Assembly (NCBI GenBank): GCA_036936605.1
Contig: JAUPFV010000001.1
Location: 315,472,809 to 315,536,808 of the forward strand
DNA: 64,000 nt
Origin: Limnanthes douglasii subsp. nivea
Taxonomy: Eukaryota > Streptophyta > Magnoliopsida > Brassicales > Limnanthaceae
Direction of reading: 5' to 3'
In this document: one piece after another, positions 32,760-43,641 of the stretch
Numbering within the stretch: position 1 is the stretch's first letter
Layout of the letters: each line of letters begins with the position of its first letter
The notes under the pieces: model-generated
What the model saw: only the letters and a program-made list of their open reading frames with translations
Databases searched by the model: none
What the model was told of the DNA's origin: nothing
Translations under genes and position numbers: made by a program

Positions 32760-35161
32760 CTCGTCTGTATAATTTTATTCTAATTCTTCCTCTTCGGATG
32801 AAAAATTAGGAACATGATCAAAAGTATCGCTAAGACGCCGTTCGATGGGAATTTGCTCCCAAACGTTAGAGCGGTTAACCTTAGGATATGTAGCATGAAT
32901 CTCGTGAAAGAGGGTAATGATTATTTTTCTTTTCACCATTTTTAATGGTTGTTATCATGTCCTTTGCACATTCATCATGAGTAGTGGTGACAACAAGTTT
33001 CTTTTCCTCATCGAATTTGACCTTAAGAACAGTCATGTCATTTGTTAACTTTTTCTTCTCTGCCTCACTCTTGCTAAAGAAGCTTGAACATCGTCGATTT
33101 TTTTTCTTTTCTGCAGCTAACTCTTCAAAATTCTTAGTCTTAAGTTGATCTATTTCATTGTGATAAGAAGTATTGAAATTTTATTTTAATTTTCGATACA
33201 CTTCTCTGAGGTGCTTCTTGACGTGGAGGAGTCCTTTGAGGAATTTAGATCTTGCCATTTGAAATCTATGAAATTTCTCTTTTACGAGGTTCCCAAAGAT
33301 GTCTCTCATGCTTTTCTCAATTGCAACAACATTCTTGTAGCGAACCATCTCTTTAGCCATGTATTTTAACTGAATTCGAGAGGATTCGATTTCTTGAGTC
33401 AGTTTTTTTGCTGCAGCATCGAGATCAGAAAAAGGTTGAAGAGCAGCTAAAACCTCTTGGATGGCTCCTCAGAAGGGATTACTATTGGGTTATGTCGAGG
33501 TTTGAGAGCAAGGGAGATTGTAGGAAAAATAACTTTAGGAGATGTGGCTTCGGAGGTAGCAGGTGCAGATCTTCTACCAGGATTATGCCGTTGATCTTGA
33601 ATTTCCTGAAAAATGGGATCCTCATCTGCAGCAAGCTCTTGAGACTCATCGAAGTTGATAAAGCTATCGGGATCAAAGTGGCCATCGTTTCGATCATCAT
33701 CTAAAGCCACAGTTTCCCTCTGCTGATTGACAACATCTTCAACACTTACCTCATTTTATTTTTGTTGACTTGGTTGACTCTCTACAACCACAATGTCATC
33801 ACCATCGGAAGGCACCTCTTCGATAATTTCCATAGTTTTTATTTTTTCGTTTTTTAGGAGTTGTTTTGGATGTGCCTTCATTTTTTGATAGGACAGTTGT
33901 TTCTTTCTTTTTCGAAAAAGGCTCGCCTTCTACTCATTCTTTGATGGTGGAGATGATACTTTCTACTGTTTTTCTCTTCGAATCTTTTGCGTTAGATTTA
34001 CTAAAGGGCTGGTAGCAGATGTGCTAGCTGTTTTTTTGTTCTTTTTTTCCTTCTTCTTCTTCTAGGGAAGGTGGTTATCCGATTTGTTTTGCATTTGTAA
34101 AAATACTTTGCAATTAGGATGGACTAACATTTTGACAGCGTGTAAAGGATTGGGTTGCTCCATCAAATTCTTAAGAACGAGAGTTCCAAACTTGATTGGA
34201 AGCAGATGGATGTTGAGAAAATTGATTGGTTGGAAAGCTGTGTGGAAAACATTGTTCCATTCTTTTTCAGCCCAGACAACAAGTTTGACAAAGGTATCTT
34301 TTGATTTTTCTCGACGAAGTGCGTAGCACCTCGAAATTTCTATATAGAGCATAGAATTTGATAAGAAATAATGAGAACATCGATTGAAAATATAACTCAA
34401 GAAAATGAAATTAAAGGACTTACGATTACTCCTCCAGACGAGGTTCAATTTAGATGGGTTGGCGTCAAATATTTCTTTACCGTTTTCCCAAGCTCCTGAG
34501 ATGAAGACGAATTTTTTCCTCCAAAATTTGTTTGCCTCCAGTAGATCATCGATGATCTTCAAGTCATCATCCAAGGTAAGATAATAAATGGAAGTACCGG
34601 AACTTTTGACAGTTTCGTCAAGGAAATGAAGTCCTCGATGCATAGCAGAATTTGGACAAACGAGAAGCCATGATCACAGAAAGCAGTGTGAACCATTGAT
34701 TTGGGGTCACTTGAGTTGGACACAGATCCAATATTTTGAAGTATTCAACTATCATAAGGTCCAGTGTAAATCGAAGACCCCATTTGATGATCTCTGGGTA
34801 GACCAATAGTTCATCTTTTCTACAATCTAAAGGCGTTTCCCCTTCTTTCGAAAGACAAAGTGTAATATTGTCTCCCATTCCCCATTGCTTCTTTAGATCA
34901 GCTTCTTGGATCTCCTTGTAATATGACTCCCTTTTTTTACTCCTTCAAAGCTTCTTCCTCTATTTCAGCTTCATTAGTTGACTGAGTAGCTTCAGAATCA
35001 ATTTCTTCTTCAGATGCCTCGTCCATCAGTTGAGGAGGATCACTTGAGGGATTTTTTTGGAACGATGTTATTGTCACAACAATCTTCTTCAAGGGAGGAG
35101 AAATGGTTGACAGATTCGAAGCAACATTAATGTTCGAGGTGACATCGACATCATCACCCAT
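32760..35161 (-). pseudogene. El-B antisense gene
   Basis: The gene runs opposite to gag-pol. It has an acidic N-terminal part (35161-34937) and the globular domain at 34878-34500 (WGLRFTLDLMIVEYF, VTPNQWFTLLSVIMASRL, FISGAWENGK). A 94-bp intron (34330-34423) is followed by exon 2 with a K/T-rich linker, an acidic segment (about 33700-33600), a coiled coil (about 33400-32900) and an acidic tail near 32780. It is diverged from the family 1 gene but has the same layout. The presumed ATG of El-E (36815) is ATA here, and several stops are present. Confidence 0.75.
34330..34423 (-). other. Intron of the El-B antisense gene
   Basis: The donor is GTAAGTCC and the acceptor TTTCGAG/GTGCT on the minus strand. 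The site is equivalent to the family 1 intron (after the W-R-S motif). Confidence 0.7.
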
Positions 35162-35710
35162 TTCTATAAAACGTTTTTCTTCTTAGATTTCGAGGAAGAT
35201 GAGTTTTTGGAGGATTGGTTGAGGAAATAGTATTTTCGGATTTCTTTGGAGAAGATTTTCTCACGTCACGGCTGATTCGAGATGATGATCCAGTAAGAGA
35301 GGGTGAGATGCGAGGTGTCTTTGGTGTTAGAGTTTTTGATGATTAACTTTCTTTTGTAAGAGGAAAAGTTTAAAACGTGAGTTTTGGAAGGATCGAAGTT
35401 ACCGTAATATATTGTCTTTGTAAACAGACCACGAGGAGCGTTGCTTATTAATCCAACTGCCCTATATTCATTTGCTCTTTCACTAATACAGAAGTAGTCG
35501 GAGATTTGATTTTTTGGGGGATTGTGGCTTTAGATTTACTAGTATTTTGATTCTTTCTTATAAACTAGTTGAATAATGAACGGACAAGTTGAGTTTTCTG
35601 GTGAAGGTAACCAACAGATTGAAGAAGCCATTGAAGGTAGAAAAAGAATTTTGAGTTTCTACGGTTTCTCTCCCAAAGAATTTTGTTTGTGAATAAAATA
35701 ATGGGTCACA

Positions 35711-35780
35711 GTGATATTTATAAGAAGAGAAGAAAAATATCAAAAAATGGAAGATGTGGACATTGATTGGATAGAATTTG
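35711..35780 (-). promoter_or_regulatory. Promoter remnant of the El-B antisense gene
   Basis: On the minus strand CCAATCAATG (about 35763-35773) precedes TATAAATATC (about 35713-35723). The same CCAAT-TATA order is seen in El-E. The G-box of family 1 is not evident. Confidence 0.5.
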
Positions 35781-35960
35781 AAGCGGTTGTGTAGATGAGG
35801 ATCTAACGTCTGTCACACTATGGGTCTAGCGTCAGACCTAGTGCCTAGGGTATCATCATTTGTAAAGAGATAGGTTTGGAACCTAGAATGTCACCATATA
35901 TTTAACTTCTACTTCAAATCATGATATAAGGAAGTGATTTCTTGTTAAAATAATTCGATG

Positions 35961-35965
35961 CACTT
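35961..35965. repeat. Target-site duplication of El-E, left copy (CACTT)
   Basis: CACTT lies directly outside the El-E LTR end and is repeated at 51990-51994. Confidence 0.88.
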
Positions 35966-36287
35966 TGATGAGTTTGGTTATCTGGAGTTGTCTTCGTAAA
36001 CAAGAGAATAGTATTTTTAGAGAGAGAAATAGATTATAGAGAGAGAAAAATAAATTTTGCAAGTGATCTAACTCAGAAATCCAACCCCTTTATTAGTTCA
36101 GTCCTGGTCTCAATATAGAGACACAAATACTCATCTTACAACAGAAAGTAGTTATACAAAAAGGGTAATTTGCACAATTAGTTCTTCACTAAAAGACATA
36201 GTTATTAAATCCTCCTCTAACTTTACCAACTGTTACATAATGCTTTATTATTTACATTTTAGTCCCTGAATTTCCATTTCCTTGTCA
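35966..36287 (-). repeat. El-E 3' LTR
   Basis: This is 322 bp. On the minus strand it runs from TGACAAGG to CTCATCA. It differs from the 5' LTR by small indels in the CTCTCT region. Confidence 0.9.
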
Positions 36288-36600
36288 GTAGCTCCATTAG
36301 TTCTCAAGTCAGTAAATGAATGAGAACTAATTAACTAACTTCGAATCTAAGCAAAAGCAATGATGACTCTTTCTTCTATAATTCGAAGTAAACCAGTAAT
36401 TATGTTTCATTTGTTCCGGGTGCATCAAATTATTCCCACAAATAATTATCCTCTCTTGTTCACGTTCGAAGTGAAAATAATAAACTTAAGTATGAAATTT
36501 GTTTCAAATCCAATCACGACTCTCTAGATGCTAGGCATACACCTAAACCCCTAGCATAGCAGGTGTCGAACTTTCAATTACGTTACCGTTTCCAATTCTG

Positions 36601-36656
36601 CCCAATCAGCTCAAACCCTTTCCACTTTTTAACACACCTTCTTTCCTCTTATAAAT
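36601..36656 (+). promoter_or_regulatory. Promoter of the El-E antisense gene
   Basis: CCAATC (36602-36607) and TATAAATT (36650-36657) lie upstream of the ATG at 36815. The spacing from TATA to ATG is about 160 bp, longer than in family 1. Confidence 0.5.
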
Positions 36657-36814
36657 TCCTTTGCCTCTCATTATTTGATCCACAAACACAATTTCTTGAG
36701 AGAGAAAATGCAAAAAAAACTCCATACTATTTTGCTACCTTCACCTGCTTCTTCAAACTTTCCTGCTACTTTCACCGGAAAATTCATATTATCCAATCAA
36801 CCTTCAACCAGTTT

Positions 36815-39637
36815 ATGAGAAAGCACCCCAGATCCAGAAGATCCAATGCCAGAATTCCCAAGAAACCTAAATCTCCAAAATCAGACAACAACATCTACGG
36901 AGCTTACGATTACTTCTTCAACAACGAAAGAGCAGAAGAATATAGAGCTACTGGGATGATAAGCAACACTCCTCGTGGAACGACTACTTTAGTCATTTAT
37001 TACAATGTTTTCGATCCTTCTAAGTTTCATGTTTTTCACCTTCGCCTATAACAGAAGAAAGTCAGTCTTCAAGAACTCGTACGCCCATAACACCTCGAAT
37101 TTCAACTTTTCTTACCAAGTCATCACCTCGAATTAGTGATGAAGTAAGAAAAATATCTTCGAAACAATCCAAAGCAACCCCTTCCTTAACTTATCCCCAC
37201 AAGCTCCTAGAAAAAGAAATTTTATAGCCACGGGAGACGATGTTGATGCTACATCAAATCCATTTACCAAATCTCCCCCGCCCCTCAAGGGAAATTATTG
37301 AGACAGCCACATCGTCTCAACAAAGTCCATCGAAGAACCCTCCACAACTGAGAGGCGAAGCGTCAGAAGCAGAGGCTGATTCCGATGATACTCACTCAAA
37401 TAATAAAGCTAATACCAATGAGGAAACCTCAAAGGATTCTGAGAATGCCACACAGAAAAATATTCGCAAACCAAGAAAAAAGAAAAGTCTGATCATTATA
37501 TCCACAGAAGAAAGAGCAGCAATTGGTGATAATCTCAGAACTCTTGATGCATATTATATTGTTGCTTTGAAAAGTGTTTCATATATATACTACAGAGAGG
37601 ATCAAACATCGGATTTGAAGAAGCAATGAGGAACGTGAGATAACATTACACTTTGTCTTCCCAAAAAAGGAGAAACACCCCAAGATTGCAAAAAATATGA
37701 GCTGGTGGTCTATCCAGAAATCATCAACTGGGGTCTTCGGTTCCCACTAGATCCTATGATAGTGACTACTTCAAACTCTTGGATCTGTTCCCAACCCAAG
37801 TAACCGCAAACTAATGGTTCACACTCCTGTCTGTAATCATGGCTTCCCGCTTGTCGAAGATTCCGATTAGCATCAAAGATTTCATATCTTTGACTAAATT
37901 GTCCAAAGGACCAAAGCTTGCATTTAACTAAATTACTTTAGACGATGACCTAAAAACCATCAATGACCTTTTGGAAGCGGACAAGTTCTAGAAACAGAAG
38001 TTCATTTTAATCTCAGAAGCATGGGAAAACGGTAGAGATATATCCGAAGCCAATACATCGAGACTGAACCTCGTCTAGAGGAGTAGCCGTAAGTATTGTA
38101 ATATTACTCTTCTAAATTAAATTTCTTAACTATTTTGTCCCTTATTCATTGTTATCTTATATGTTCTTATCATAAATTATGAGGTATTATGCCATTCGTC
38201 GAGCAAGAGCCAAAGATATATTCATTAAACTTGTCGTTTGGGCTGAGGCATAATGGAACAATGCTTTCCAAACAGCCTTCAAACCCATCATTTTTCTCAA
38301 CATTCACTTATTTACGATCACACGTGGAACCTTTCCTCCCAAAAACTTGATGGAGCAACCCAGCCCTCGACAAGCTGTTAAAATGTTGGTCCATCCTGAC
38401 TGGAAAGTATTTTTACCCATCCGCAACAAATCAGACAGCCACCTTCCTGAAAAGAAAAAGGCTAAAAATAACAAAATGGCAGTTATCATATCTGATGCTA
38501 GCCCTTCAACAAATCTGAAACCTAAAGGTTCAAAAAGAAAAACAAAGGAGAGTACACTTTCGACCATCGAACAAAGAACAGAGGGAGAACCTTCCAAAAA
38601 CGAATAAAACCGTTTTACCTTCGAAAAATAAAAGTTCCACCAGTCCCCGGAAGAAACGGAAGAAAAAGACAGTTGCAACCATCGAAGACATAGTATCTGA
38701 TGACGATGAGGTCATATTTGCTGGGATTCAACAATGTCCTCAAAAGGAAAAGCAAACAATTAGTGAAGATGCTACCACTGCTGTAAAAGAAAATCAAAAT
38801 GATGATCACTTTGATCCCGATGATTTCATCAACTTCAATGAATCACAAGAACTTATCAGAGAAGAGGATCCTGTCATTCAAGAAGTTCAAACTCATCTAC
38901 ACAACTTTGGTAGAAGATCCACACCCTCTACCTTCGAAGCAACATCTCCTGAAATCGTTATTCCTACTGCTCCTACTACATCTTTAAATCTTATCACTCG
39001 GCCTAGTCCAGAGGCTTCTCAAAGTCATCTGAAACGATTGGCCAAAAATATGGTTCGCTATAAAGGAATTGCTGAAGTTGAAAAATAGTTGAGGGAAATT
39101 TTTTGCAATCATGTAGTAGATCAATTTCATGGATTCGAAGTGGCAAGGTTTGAGCTTATCAGAGGACTCCTATTTGTCGAAAGGAATTTGCGAGAACAAC
39201 ACCAAATCGAAAAAGATAATCTGAACACTTCGCATCAAGAAGAGATAAATCGACTCAAGGCTAAACGTCTTGAAGACTTAGCTACTGAGAATGAGAAGTT
39301 CAATAATCTTCAGACTTCTCTTACCAACAGCGAAACAGAAAAGAAAAACTTGATCGATGAGATATCCATATTGAATATTGGTTTTAAGAAGGAAAAACAA
39401 CTTGCCATTACTGCTGCAGAAGATGAATATACCAAGGACATGTTGTCAGCTATTAACAGTGGTAAAGAAGAGAAGGCCATCACCCTTCTTCGAGAAATTC
39501 ATGCAACATATCAGAAGATAAACCTTTCTAGCTTCTGGAGTGACATTCTTGTCGAACGGCGCCCCAACGAAGCCTTTGATCCTATCCCAAGTTCACCATC
39601 TGAAGAAGAATCATCCGAAGAGGATTCATATGAATGA
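36815..39637 (+). pseudogene. El-E antisense gene
   Basis: I chose ATG 36815 (MRKHPRSRRSNARIPKKPK) because the conserved basic N-terminus starts there. A frameshift near 37050 leads to an acidic segment (37240-37629). The globular domain at about 37640-38050 (WGLRFPLDPMIV, WFTLLSVIMASRL, LISEAWENGR) is broken by stops and shifts. The intron is 38089-38183. Exon 2 holds LMEQPSPRQAVKMLVHPDWKV, a K-rich linker, an acidic stretch (about 38690-38900), a coiled coil (about 39190-39450) and an acidic end. The last 182 codons are open. Confidence 0.75.
38089..38183 (+). other. Intron of the El-E antisense gene
   Basis: The donor is CC/GTAAGTATTG and the acceptor TTATGAG/GTATT, 95 bp. The site is the same as in the other elements. 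Confidence 0.7.
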
Positions 39638-40069
39638 ATTTACTATCCTTTGAATTTATGTTATCTTTTTGTATTTTTCATATTAGTATCATAACCCTTG
39701 TACCCATCAAATTATTCTAAATGACAAAGGTTTTTGCTTTTACTTTGTATTTTTCAACAAGTTATGTTTATGTTTAACCTTTGTTTATATTAACCATTTG
39801 AAGTTAAAAAATAATAAAATACATTAAATAATTATTACAAGGTGTAACTCCTCGCATGTTATAGTACCTTGAATGATCGCGGCACATCTAAAATCACAGT
39901 ACATTTATTGAACGTAGCACTTCAAATATCACAGTGCATTTATTGAGCGTAACACCTCGAATATCGTAGTGCATTTATTAAACGTAGCACTTCGAATATC
40001 ACAGTGCATTTATTGAACGTAGCACTTTGAATATCACAGTGCATTTATTAAGCGTAACACCAAGATCAA
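39638..40069. repeat. 35-bp tandem repeats and spacer in El-E
   Basis: CATTTATT recurs at 39902, 39937, 39972, 40007 and 40042, an exact 35-bp period. The reverse-strand unit contains TTCGAAGTGCTACGTT, half of which matches the El-B unit. The sequence before 39860 is AT-rich spacer without a gene. El-D begins at about 40070. Confidence 0.88.
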
Positions 40070-43000
40070 TGCTTGGTGCAATGTTGATGTTACTGGGGTT
40101 CCAGAAGAAGTGATATCACATCACCTATCCGTCCGGAGAGACGTAGCACCAGTGGTTCAAAAGAGAAGAGCTTTTTCTAAGGAGAAGGCTGATGTCATTG
40201 TGCAAGAGGTTGACACGCTCACAAAGATGGGGCACATCAAGGAGTCTCAGTATCATTTGTGGACTGCCAATCCGGTTCTGGTAAACAAGAAAAATGGCAA
40301 GTGGCGCATGTGCATTGACTTCACATATCTCAATAGAGCTTGCCCAAAAGATTTGTATCCGGTCCCCCGGATTGATCAGTTAGTAGACTCCACCTCTGGG
40401 AACAAGTTGCTTTCCTTTATGGATGCCTTCTCCGGATACAATCAGATTCAAGTGGATCCGAAAGATCAAGAGCATACCACATTTGTCACTGACAGAGGTC
40501 TCAATTGCTATAAGGTAATGCCGTTTGGGTTGAAAAATGCTGGGGCTACTTATCAGAGGTTAGTAAACAAGGCTTTTGCTGATCATATTGGAAGAAATAT
40601 GGAAGTATACATTGATGACATGATAGTGAAGAGTGTGGACGAGCAATTGCACTTGTCTGATCTCTAAGAAACTTTTGCCAACTTGGTAAAAGTGAATTTA
40701 AAGTTAAACCCAGAAAAACGTGTGTTCGGAGTGCAGTCCGGAAAGTTTTTAGGCTATATTATAAGTGAGCATGGGATACAGCACGATCCGGACCAGCTCA
40801 ATGCTCTATTCTAGATGGAGCCACCTAGAAATATTAAAGAAGTACAACGGTTAACGGGGAGATTAGCTGCCTTAAACAGATTTATCTCGAGGTCTTTGGA
40901 CAGGTGTGCCCCCTTCTTTCAAACCTTGAAGGGTGCAAAGGGATTCGATTGGACCCCACAGTGTGATGAGGCTTTCAATGAGATCAAGAAGCACCTGTCC
41001 TCCCCCAAAACTTTGTTTAAACCAGTTGATGGGGAGACACTCTTCGTATATTTGGCAGTTTCAAGTTGTGCCATCAGTGCTGTATTGGTGAGGGAGGTCG
41101 ATGGTCATCCCCATCCAGTGTACTACATCAGCAAAAGTTTGATAGATGCATAAATGCGTTACTTGAAACTCGAAAAATTAGCATTAGTCCTGGTGATAGC
41201 TGCCAGGAAGATGAGGCCTTATTTCCAGGCTCATCCCATCATCGTCCGGACTTCTTTTCCCCTGAAGAATGTCCTCCAAAAGGCAGACATTTCAAGCAGG
41301 ATGACTAAGTGGTCAGTAGAGTTGGGGGACTTCGACATAGACTTTGCTCCTCGAACAGCAGTCAAGGCCCAAGTTGTGGCAGACTTTTTGGTTGAATTTC
41401 ACTCCGACAGGGATTCAGAGCAAACTACTGACATAAAAGATAAAAAGGTATGGGTCGTCCGGACAGATGGTGGATCTAGCACTATGGGATGTGGTGCAGG
41501 GGTGTGTTTAACTTCTCCATATGGAGACAATATGTACCAGGCTATTTGTTTTGCTTTCAGAGCATCTAATAATGAGTCCGAATACGAAGCAGCTATAGCT
41601 GGTTTAAAGTTAGCCTACATTTGTGGGGCTAAGAGGGTCAGGCTACTAAGTGACTCCCAGCTTCTTATCCACCATGCTCAAGGCCAGTCTGAGGCTAAAA
41701 AGGAGCATCTTGTGAAATATTTACTCCTCCTTAAAAATGAAGCACTCAAGTTTAAAGGTGTTGTTTATGAGCACATACCCCGGGCAGAAAATGAGCTAGC
41801 AGACTCGTTACCAACCATAGCATATACAGAGTCATCTCTATGGATCCATGTGCTGGAAAGCCCCTCCATTCAACTTAGTAAAGGTAAAGAAGAGGAAATT
41901 TTTGAAGTGCAAGTGAAACAACCTCAAGACTGGAGGTTTCCTCTCCTGCAATATCTCTCCGATGGTATCATGCCTCCGGATAAGTCACTAGCCAGAACAT
42001 TGAAACACAAGGCTCGTGGTTTCATCATATTGAGAGAAGTGTTGTATAAAAAATCTTACAGTAAACCTCTCCTGCGCTGTTTGGGGGATGAAGAGTCTCA
42101 AGTAGTCCTCTCCGAATTGCATGATAGTGAGGGATCAGCCCATTGTGGATTCAGGGCTTTAACAAGAAGAGTTTTACTCGCCGGATACTATTGGCCATCT
42201 ATCATGAAAGATGCTAAGGAATTGGTAAGAAGGTGTGACCCATGCCAGAGGTACAGCAATGAAATTCATGTCCCAGCCATTCCTTTAGAGTCAATTTCTG
42301 AGCCTATTCCTTTTGCTCGATGGGGGTTGGATTTAGTAGGACCTCTCCATGTGGCGTCCGGAGGACGCAAAACTATAATTATTGCCATAGACTACTTTTC
42401 GAAGTGGATTGAAGCAGCCCCTTTAGCAGGAACAACATCAAAAGCTGTTATAAAATTCATTCTATCCAACATCTGTTGCAGATTTGGTGTCCCACAGAAG
42501 ATAAAAACAGACAATGGGCCACAGTTCGACAATAGGGAAATGGAGAGCTTTTGTGCCTCAAGAGGTATACAACATTGCTTCTCTTCACCTTTCCACCCAC
42601 AAGCAAATGGGCAAGTTGAAGTGGCTAATAGAACTATACTGTCCGGTTTTAAGAAGAATTTGGAAGGGGCTGCTGGGAAGTGGCCTAGTTATTTACAAGA
42701 GGTCTTGTGGGCCTACCGGACAACACTTGGGGCTGCAACACAAGAATCACCCTTTGCTTTGGTCTATGGGATGGATGCAGTAGCTCCCATAGAAGCAGCT
42801 CTCCCATCATTTCGTGTTCACAACTTCTCTGAACACGCTAACGAGGTGGCAATCAGAGGTCAACTTGATTTGGTAGAAGAAAGACGAGTTAAATCTCACC
42901 TTAGAGTTGCACACTATCAGGGCTTGATGAGAAGCAGGTTTGCTTCCAAAGTTAGAAGAAGATATTTCCAACCGGTGGACAAGGTATTAAGGAAAGTCTT

Positions 43001-43166
43001 CTTACACACTAAAGAAAAGCTGTTCGAAAAGCTGGCCCCAACTTGGGAAGGTCCTTATATGGTTGTTGAAAGGCTTAAACCTGGAACATATTGGCTAGAA
43101 GACAAGGATGGAAGAGTTTTGACTCATCCTTGGAATATCGAGCATCTCCGGATGTACTTGGAATAA
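40070..43166 (+). pseudogene. El-D pol: RT, two RNase H domains and integrase
   Basis: This is one continuous frame with only three stops (40665, 40812, 41151). From the third stop to 43166 it is open for 670 codons. RT shows KWRMCIDF, PVPRIDQL, MPFGLKNAGATYQRL and YIDD (40608-40619). The gypsy RNase H ends near 41390. The second RNase H lies at about 41460-41830. The integrase zinc domain is at about 42115-42250; its core has AIDYFSKW, TDNGPQF (42508-42525) and NGQVEVAN; and the GPY end reaches the stop. It is the best-preserved pol in the window. Confidence 0.92.
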
Positions 43167-43641
43167 CATTTGTGTAAATATTTACTTGTTTAAACATCCA
43201 TGTAAATATTTGGGGGCATACTCTTTCCTCCCTGGTGGCACGGAGAGGTTTTAACGAGGTGTCCGCGCTTTTAATAAAACTTGATGCCTTCTTAAAAAAA
43301 TTCTAAAGTATTTTAAGTTTTGTCCTTTGGCATACTATCCGGACTGAAATAACTAAGGGCTATTTAAACTCTAGCCGGAGAATTTAAACACTCTCACTAT
43401 GAAATAACTAAAGGCTGTTTAAACTCTAGCCATCAAAGTTGGAACAGACTATGAAAGAAGATGAGAATTGCACAAAACTAAGATATTCATTAAAAGAACT
43501 TAAAGTTCCTTGGCCTTCCAAGGACTTTGGAATTGTCAAAACAGAACAAAAACTTGTCCGGTCAGATACCGAACACAATTACAAAAAAGAATGCCTTGGC
43601 CTTCCAAGGACTTTAGTTTGGATAAACAAGTAAAAACTGAA
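43167..43641 (+). other. El-D region between integrase and antisense gene
   Basis: No gene is seen. GAGAGGTTTTAACGAGGTGTCC is at 43243-43264. Hairpin motifs follow. Confidence 0.7.
43505..43614. other. Paired hairpin motifs in El-D
   Basis: GTTCCTTGGCCTTCCAAGGA (from 43505) and ATGCCTTGGCCTTCCAAGGA (from 43591) carry CCTTGG/CCAAGG stems. They are equivalent to 5096-5203 in El-A. Confidence 0.75.

Noticed and set aside
39896..40064. CRISPR-like array
   Set aside because: The repeats are directly adjacent with no unique spacers, and lie in a plant retrotransposon.
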